The notes beneath the pieces were generated by a model. The model searched no databases. It saw nothing but the letters and a program-made list of their open reading frames with translations, and had not been told where the DNA came from. From JASHUC01 sp963849095 (GTDB taxonomy: Bacteria > Pseudomonadota > Gammaproteobacteria > Steroidobacterales > Steroidobacteraceae), in assembly GCA_963849095.1 (NCBI GenBank), contig CAWKGA010000003.1, positions 62,001-126,000 of the forward strand: a stretch of 64,000 nucleotides of DNA, read 5' to 3'. Below, piece by piece: positions 59,364 through 64,000 of the stretch. The number at the start of each line of letters is the position of its first letter. Position 1 is the stretch's first letter. The translations under genes were made by a program, and so were the position numbers.

Positions 59364-60391
59364 GCGTGCAGAAGGGGTTCGCGGGAACGGTCGGCAACAC
59401 GCCGCTCATTCGCCTGCGGGCCGTGAGCGAGGAGACCGGCTGCGAGATCCTCGGCAAGGCGGAGTTCATGAACCCGGGCGGCTCGGTGAAGGACCGCGCG
59501 GCGCGGGCCATCATCGAGGATGCCGAGAAGCGCGGCGAGCTGAAGCCGGGGGGCATCGTCGTCGAGGGCACGGCCGGCAACACCGGCATCGGGCTCGCCC
59601 ACGTCTGCAACGCGCGCGGCTATCGCTGCATCATCGTGATGCCGGACAACCAGTCCCCCGAGAAATACCAGCTGCTCGAGATGCTCGGCGCGGAGCTCTA
59701 CAAGGTGCCGACCGTGCCGTACAGCAACCCCAATCAGTACCAGAAGGTCGCGCAGCGTCTCGCAGCCTCGCTCCGCAACGCGATCTGGTCGAACCAGTTC
59801 GACAACACGGCGAACCGCCGCGCGCACCTCGAGTCCACGGGGCCCGAGATCTGGGCCCAAACGGGCGGCCGGATCGATGCCTTCATCTCCGCCGCGGGCA
59901 CGGGCGGCACCATCGCGGGCGTCTCCGAGTACTTGAAGTCGCAGCGCCGCACCGTCCGCTGCGTACTGGCGGATCCCCCGGGGAGCAGTCTCTACGAGTT
60001 CGTCCGCAACGGTGCGCTCAAGGCGACCGGCTCCGGCTCAATCACCGAGGGCATCGGCATCGGCCGCGTCACGGCCAACTTTGCGAATGCGCCGCTCGAC
60101 GACGCGGTTCACGTCGAGGACGCAGACACCGTCCGCCACGTGTACCGGCTGCTGCGCGAGGAGGGCCTGCTCCTCGGCAGCACGAGCGGGATCAATGTCG
60201 CGGCCGCCGTGCGGGTCGCGCGCGAGCTCGGTCCCGGCCACACGGTGGTGACCGTGCTCTGCGACGGCGGAGCGAAGTATCAATCCCGTCTTTTCAACCG
60301 CGAGTGGCTCGCGCAGAAGGGGCTCTCCGCGAGCGCCGGCGAGCCCCGCAAGAGCGAGCGTATCGCACTGGAGAACGTCCTTGTCGCTTGA
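59360..60391 (+). CDS. cysK: Cysteine synthase
   Basis: 343 aa PLP enzyme forming cysteine from O-acetylserine and sulfide. PLP-Lys block: NPGGSVKDRAARAII; phosphate loop EGTAGNTGIGLAH; GTGGTIAGVSEYL and the substrate loop GSTSGINVAAAVR. Longer than CysK at its C-terminus by ~25 residues (QKGLSASAGEPRKSERI). It overlaps the next gene by 11 bases. The long upstream open frame belongs to cysG. Confidence 0.92.
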   Translation: MSVQKGFAGTVGNTPLIRLRAVSEETGCEILGKAEFMNPGGSVKDRAARAIIEDAEKRGELKPGGIVVEGTAGNTGIGLAHVCNARGYRCIIVMPDNQSPEKYQLLEMLGAELYKVPTVPYSNPNQYQKVAQRLAASLRNAIWSNQFDNTANRRAHLESTGPEIWAQTGGRIDAFISAAGTGGTIAGVSEYLKSQRRTVRCVLADPPGSSLYEFVRNGALKATGSGSITEGIGIGRVTANFANAPLDDAVHVEDADTVRHVYRLLREEGLLLGSTSGINVAAAVRVARELGPGHTVVTVLCDGGAKYQSRLFNREWLAQKGLSASAGEPRKSERIALENVLVA

Positions 60392-61478
60392 GCGTTCGAA
60401 GCTCGCGACGGTCACCGACGTGGTGATCGTCGGGGCAGGTCCCATTGGACTGTTCCAGGTCTTCGAGCTCGGGCTCCTCGGGCTCCGTGCCGAGGTCGTG
60501 GACTCCCTGCCCCAGATCGGGGGCCAGTGCACCGAGCTCTATCCGGACAAGCCGATCTACGACATCCCGGCGATCCCGGTCTGCACCGCGAAGGAGCTCA
60601 TCGAGCGCCTGGCGGAGCAGATCCGCCCCTTCGCCCCGGGCTTGCACCTCGGACAGGAAGTGACGGAGGTCAAGCCTCGCGCGGACGGGCGCTTCGAGGT
60701 GGTCACCAACCGCGGCGCGCGCTTCGAAGCCGGCGCGGTGATCATCGCGGGCGGCGTCGGCTCGTTCCAGCCGCGGCGGCTCGGGATCGAGGGGGCCGAG
60801 CGCCACGAGGGCTCGTCCCTTCACTACAAGGTGCGGGATGCCGGTGAGCTCGCAGGCCAAGATCTCGTCATTCTCGGCGGCGGCGACTCCGCGCTCGACT
60901 GGACGCTCGAGCTCGTCGAGAAAGCTCGCAGCATCGTGCTGATTCACCGGCGCGGCGAGTTCCGCGCGGCACCGGCCTCCGTCGAGCGGATGCTCGCGTT
61001 GAGGGACCAGGGACGGCTCGACTTCATCGAGGGGCAGGTGCAGTCACTCGTCGAGCAGGACGGCGCGCTGCGGGCGGTCCGCGTGCTCGCCCGCGACGGG
61101 GTCACGCGCACCGTGTCGCTCGACCAGCTGCTCGTGTTCTGGGGCTTGCATCCGAAGCTCGGACCGATCGCCGAGTGGGGCCTCGCGCTGCATCGCCGGA
61201 CCCTGGCCGTCGACACGGCGCGCTTCGAGACGAGCGTGCCCGGCATCTTCGCCGTCGGCGACATCAACGACTATCCCGGCAAGAAGAAGCTGATCCTCTC
61301 CGGCTTCCACGAGACGGCGCTCGCGGCGTTCGCCGTTCGCACGCACTTGAATCCCGGCGAGAAGGTGCACCTGCAGTACACCACGACGAGCCCGCTGCTG
61401 CAGAGACGGCTGGGCGTCAGCGGCCAGGGCGATGAGCCTCGGGAGGACGCTCGATCGCTTGCAGCAAGGCCTCGTTGA
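60381..61478 (+). CDS. Ferredoxin/flavodoxin-NADP+ reductase-like flavoprotein
   Basis: 365 aa, TTG start overlapping the cysK stop. TrxB-like FNR: FAD site VVIVGAGPIGLFQVFELGLL, NADP site LVILGGGDSALDWTLEL, and FAVGDINDYPGKKKLIL near the end. The redox CxxC of thioredoxin reductase is absent, which points to ferredoxin-NADP reductase. In a cysteine operon it could feed electrons to sulfite reductase. The last ~20 residues are low-complexity and overlap the hydrolase gene on the other strand. Confidence 0.84.
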   Translation: MSLERSKLATVTDVVIVGAGPIGLFQVFELGLLGLRAEVVDSLPQIGGQCTELYPDKPIYDIPAIPVCTAKELIERLAEQIRPFAPGLHLGQEVTEVKPRADGRFEVVTNRGARFEAGAVIIAGGVGSFQPRRLGIEGAERHEGSSLHYKVRDAGELAGQDLVILGGGDSALDWTLELVEKARSIVLIHRRGEFRAAPASVERMLALRDQGRLDFIEGQVQSLVEQDGALRAVRVLARDGVTRTVSLDQLLVFWGLHPKLGPIAEWGLALHRRTLAVDTARFETSVPGIFAVGDINDYPGKKKLILSGFHETALAAFAVRTHLNPGEKVHLQYTTTSPLLQRRLGVSGQGDEPREDARSLAARPR

Positions 61479-62451
61479 AGCGGTCCGGCGCCTCGATCTG
61501 CGGCACGTGACCCACTCCCTCGAGCTCGATGACCCTCGAGGAGGGTATGCGCCGGGCTGCACGGCGGGCGAGGTCGGGATAATCTCCAAGCCGCGCGGCG
61601 ACCTCGGGACGCGCCGTGTCCCTGAACGGCTCCGCGCGATCGAGTGTCCCGACGAGGATCACGGTCGGCATGGCGAGCCGATCGAGCTCATAGAGGACGG
61701 GCTGCGTGAAGATCATGTCGGAGATGAGCGCCTGGTTCCAGGCGTAGCGCTCCCGCCCGCCGCCCGTATAGAGCGATGCGAGGAGCTTCACCCAGATGTC
61801 ATAGGAGGGCTTCCAGTGCCCCCCGTAGTAGTCCGTGAGCTCGTAGCGCTCGATGCGCGGCGCCGTGTTCTCGAGCTCGAGGGCGTAGCGCTCGTCGACC
61901 GCGAGATACAGCACCCCCTCGGCCTTCCAGTCCTCGAGGCCGAGGGGATCGACGAGCACCAGCTCCGTCACATCCTGGGGGAACATCAGCGCGTAGCGCG
62001 CCGCCAGCATCCCTCCCATCGAATGACCCACGAGGATGATGCGTCCTGCTTTGATGCTGTCGAGGAGCAGGCGCGTGTTCATGGCGAGCTGCTGGAAGCT
62101 GTACTGATAGTTGACGGGCTTCGATGACTTGCAGAAGCCGAGCTGCTCCGGCACCACCACCCGAAAGCCCGCCCCGTGCAGTTTCGCGACGGTCGCCGCC
62201 CACGTCGCGCCGCAGAAGTTCAAGCCATGCAGCAGCACGACGGTGCGGCCGGCTCCGGGCCCGTGGCTCGATGCATCGGGCGCCACGTCCATGTAGGCCA
62301 TCGCGTAAGCCTGCGCCTGGGTCCGGAAGCGGTAGACCTGAACGGCGTAGGGATAGGCGAACCCCTCGAGATTGGGGCCGTAGACGGGCGCGCGCGCGTG
62401 CGAGGGCATCGCGGCCGCGCACGACCAAGCGGCGAGAACGAGCCATCGCAT
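61417..62451 (-). CDS. Exported alpha/beta hydrolase
   Basis: 344 aa with a signal peptide (MRWLVLAAWSCAAAMPSHA). Nucleophile elbow VGHSMGG, oxyanion region LLHGLNFCGATW, acid VLVGTLDRAEP, and His VEGVGHVPQ-like (EGVGHVPQIE). Substrate unknown. Start at ATG 62451 gives the signal peptide; the frame is open to 62589. It is convergent with the flavoprotein gene and overlaps it by 62 bp. Confidence 0.82.
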   Translation of the reverse strand: MRWLVLAAWSCAAAMPSHARAPVYGPNLEGFAYPYAVQVYRFRTQAQAYAMAYMDVAPDASSHGPGAGRTVVLLHGLNFCGATWAATVAKLHGAGFRVVVPEQLGFCKSSKPVNYQYSFQQLAMNTRLLLDSIKAGRIILVGHSMGGMLAARYALMFPQDVTELVLVDPLGLEDWKAEGVLYLAVDERYALELENTAPRIERYELTDYYGGHWKPSYDIWVKLLASLYTGGGRERYAWNQALISDMIFTQPVLYELDRLAMPTVILVGTLDRAEPFRDTARPEVAARLGDYPDLARRAARRIPSSRVIELEGVGHVPQIEAPDRFNEALLQAIERPPEAHRPGR

Positions 62452-62587
62452 GGGCGGGCGAGCCTCCTTATCTCGCCGATCGTACCGGGCCAGCAAGCTC
62501 CGTTCCACTCGGGCGCCCGCGTGCGCGCAGCGCAACGGGGCACGAAACCCGGGTATGCTGCGGCTCTCACGAGGCGGTCGAGAGCCC

Positions 62588-63922
62588 ATGACACCGATCG
62601 AGCGAGCCCCGCAGGAGCCAGCGCCGCAGCAGCCAGGCCCGCAGGATCGGGGCGTGAGGGAGTCGCAGCTCGAGGAGCATGAGATCGTCGCTTGCCCGGA
62701 CTGCGGGCTCTGGCAGCGGCTTCAGCGCGTGCCGCGTGGCTTTCGCGCGGAATGCCGGCGCTGCCGCAAGGGGCTCGCACGCCCGCCATCCCGGACGCTC
62801 GACGCCGCGCTCGCCTTGGTGACGGCCGCCTTGCTCGTGTGGGTGCCGACCTGCGTCGCGCCTTTCATGATGGTCACCGCGGACGGCGCGGTGCGCACCA
62901 GCGCGCTCGCGAGCGGCGTGCAGGGGCTCTGGGCCGCCGGCTTTGTCTCGCTCGCGGTGCTCGTCGCCTTGTTCAGCATCGTCGTGCCCTGGATGTATCT
63001 CGCGCTCGTCGCGTGCGTGCTCGCCGGCGTCCGCCTCAAGCCTGCGCGACCGGCTCGTAGCGATGCGCCCTCGCCCCTCGGGACCCTGTACCGCTGGGCG
63101 CTCGCGCTCAGGGCGTGGGCGATGATCGAGGTCTTTCTCCTCGGCGCGTGCGTGGCGTATAGCCGCATGCAATCCGTCGCGTTCGTGAGCATCGGCACCG
63201 CCGGGTGGTGTCTGATCGCCGTGACGGTGCTGATGCTCCTGCTCGATGCCTGCCTCGACGATCGAGCCGTCTGGCGGGCGCTCCCCTCCGGGCGCATGCC
63301 CCAGGCGGCGGAGCCATTCACTGGGCGAGCTCCACTCCCCGCGTGCCGCGTCTGCGGTCTGCCCGCGCCGCAGGCCCGCGCGGGAGACCGCTGCCCGCGC
63401 TGCCGTGCGCGGCTCGCCACGCGCCAGCCCCTGTCCATTCGGCGGACCTGGTCCCTGGTGCTCTGTGGCTTCCTGCTCTTCATTCCCGCCAACCTCATGC
63501 CGGTCGTGAGCATCGAGCAGTTCGGGCGAGTCGCGCCCAATACGATCCTCGGCGGGGTGCTCGAGCTGCTGCGCAGCGGCCTGTGGCCGCTCGCGGCGAT
63601 CGTCTTCACGGCGAGCATCTGCATCCCGCTTGCGAAGCTCTGCGGACTCACCTGGAATCTGTGCCTGACCCAGCGGGGCTCGGCTCGGTTCCTGGTCGGC
63701 CGCACACGCCTGCACAGAGCGATCGACCTCGTCGGCCGCTGGTCGAACATCGATGTGTTCATGGTGTCCATCTCGGTCGCGCTGGTGCAGTTCGGCGCCC
63801 TCACCCGCGTGCGGGTCGAGAGCGGCATGATCGCGTTCGCGGCGGTCGTGATCGTGACGATGGTTGCCGCCAGATCCTTCGACAGTCGATTGATGTGGGA
63901 CGCGGCGGGAGAGCAGGCGTGA
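62588..63922 (+). CDS. pqiA: Intermembrane transport protein PqiA
   Basis: 444 aa inner-membrane protein. Two zinc-ribbon-like cysteine pairs (CPDCGLWQRL...CRRC and CRVCGL...CPRC) each precede a block of four helices, the duplicated PqiA pattern. PqiA supports lipid transport across the envelope with PqiB and PqiC. The ATG at 62588 is chosen because the zinc-ribbon region begins soon after. Its stop overlaps the following GTG. Confidence 0.88.
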   Translation: MTPIERAPQEPAPQQPGPQDRGVRESQLEEHEIVACPDCGLWQRLQRVPRGFRAECRRCRKGLARPPSRTLDAALALVTAALLVWVPTCVAPFMMVTADGAVRTSALASGVQGLWAAGFVSLAVLVALFSIVVPWMYLALVACVLAGVRLKPARPARSDAPSPLGTLYRWALALRAWAMIEVFLLGACVAYSRMQSVAFVSIGTAGWCLIAVTVLMLLLDACLDDRAVWRALPSGRMPQAAEPFTGRAPLPACRVCGLPAPQARAGDRCPRCRARLATRQPLSIRRTWSLVLCGFLLFIPANLMPVVSIEQFGRVAPNTILGGVLELLRSGLWPLAAIVFTASICIPLAKLCGLTWNLCLTQRGSARFLVGRTRLHRAIDLVGRWSNIDVFMVSISVALVQFGALTRVRVESGMIAFAAVVIVTMVAARSFDSRLMWDAAGEQA

Positions 63923-64000
63923 CGACCGGTGATGAAACGGGGGATCGCAAAGAGCGGGAAGTCGGTGCGGACGCCCCGGCGGGGTCGCCGAGCGACGAGG
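63919..64000 (+). CDS. pqiB: N-terminal start of probable pqiB, cut by the window end
   Basis: A GTG overlaps the pqiA stop (GTGA) and begins an open frame that reads hydrophilic and charged (TTGDETGDRKEREVGAD) to the window edge without a stop. PqiB, an MCE-family protein, normally follows pqiA, and its N-terminus is a short cytoplasmic stretch. Identity rests on position only. Confidence 0.55.
   Translation, partial: MTTGDETGDRKEREVGADAPAGSPSDE

Overview
The window comes from a high-GC proteobacterial chromosome, most likely a gammaproteobacterium. The thrABC operon, the nudJ-mnmA pair, a PqiA protein, MsrPQ and the uvrC-pgsA-tRNA-Gly order all fit that, and a HpnB-like glycosyltransferase suggests hopanoid capacity. 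I cannot fix the genus from sequence reading alone; Steroidobacteraceae/Nevskiales-like relatives are a guess. Most genes are tightly packed, and ATGA or GTGA stop/start overlaps are common.

Layout. Positions 1-5.4 kb hold small chromosomal genes: an SH3-domain exported protein, a sterol-desaturase-type hydroxylase, a DUF2058 protein, an NTF2-like lipoprotein, trmO, and a TonB-C-domain gene split by an in-frame stop. Positions 5.45-20.52 kb are a ~15 kb integrated element in the 3' end of a tRNA-Gly(GCC) gene, bounded by a 50-bp direct repeat with 49 matches. It carries an integrase, an excisionase-like protein, a primase-helicase pair, an iteron-like array, a second short FimB-type tyrosine recombinase with its own inverted-repeat site, and a HigBA-like toxin-antitoxin pair with a perfect palindromic operator. 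A late region follows: terminase, unknown proteins, a virion-type transglycosylase, a small membrane protein and a RuvC-like resolvase. I recognise no portal, major capsid or tail gene, so it may be a satellite, a remnant or an unusual small phage.

Positions 20.7-31.2 kb hold housekeeping genes: pgsA, uvrC, a family-5 UDG, icd, class II DAHP synthase, mazG-nudL-fumC and purB. Positions 31.3-38.6 kb hold a DUF7931-like protein, nudJ, mnmA, acnA and a HAD phosphatase. The acnA gene is interrupted in frame by a 517-residue LAGLIDADG intein placed exactly at an iron-sulfur cluster cysteine, the most striking single feature here. Positions 38.7-47.8 kb hold msrPQ, kynA, a YgjP-type metallopeptidase, hpnB, an oxidoreductase, tatD and an M20 peptidase behind a 62-bp AT-rich island. 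Positions 47.2-52.7 kb hold a NERD protein and thrABC. Positions 52.8-61.5 kb hold xdhC-mocA, a MaoC/CitE pair, cysB, and a cysteine biosynthesis run (cysH, cysG, cysK and a ferredoxin-NADP reductase-like gene). The window ends with an alpha/beta hydrolase, pqiA and the first codons of a probable pqiB.

How the genes work together. CysB (minus strand) faces cysH across a short divergent region and probably controls it; cysG supplies the siroheme needed by sulfite reductase, cysK makes cysteine, and the flavoprotein could supply electrons. MsrPQ repair methionine sulfoxide in the periplasm. ThrABC make threonine from aspartate. All calls are by eye from sequence and motif recognition; no database search was possible.
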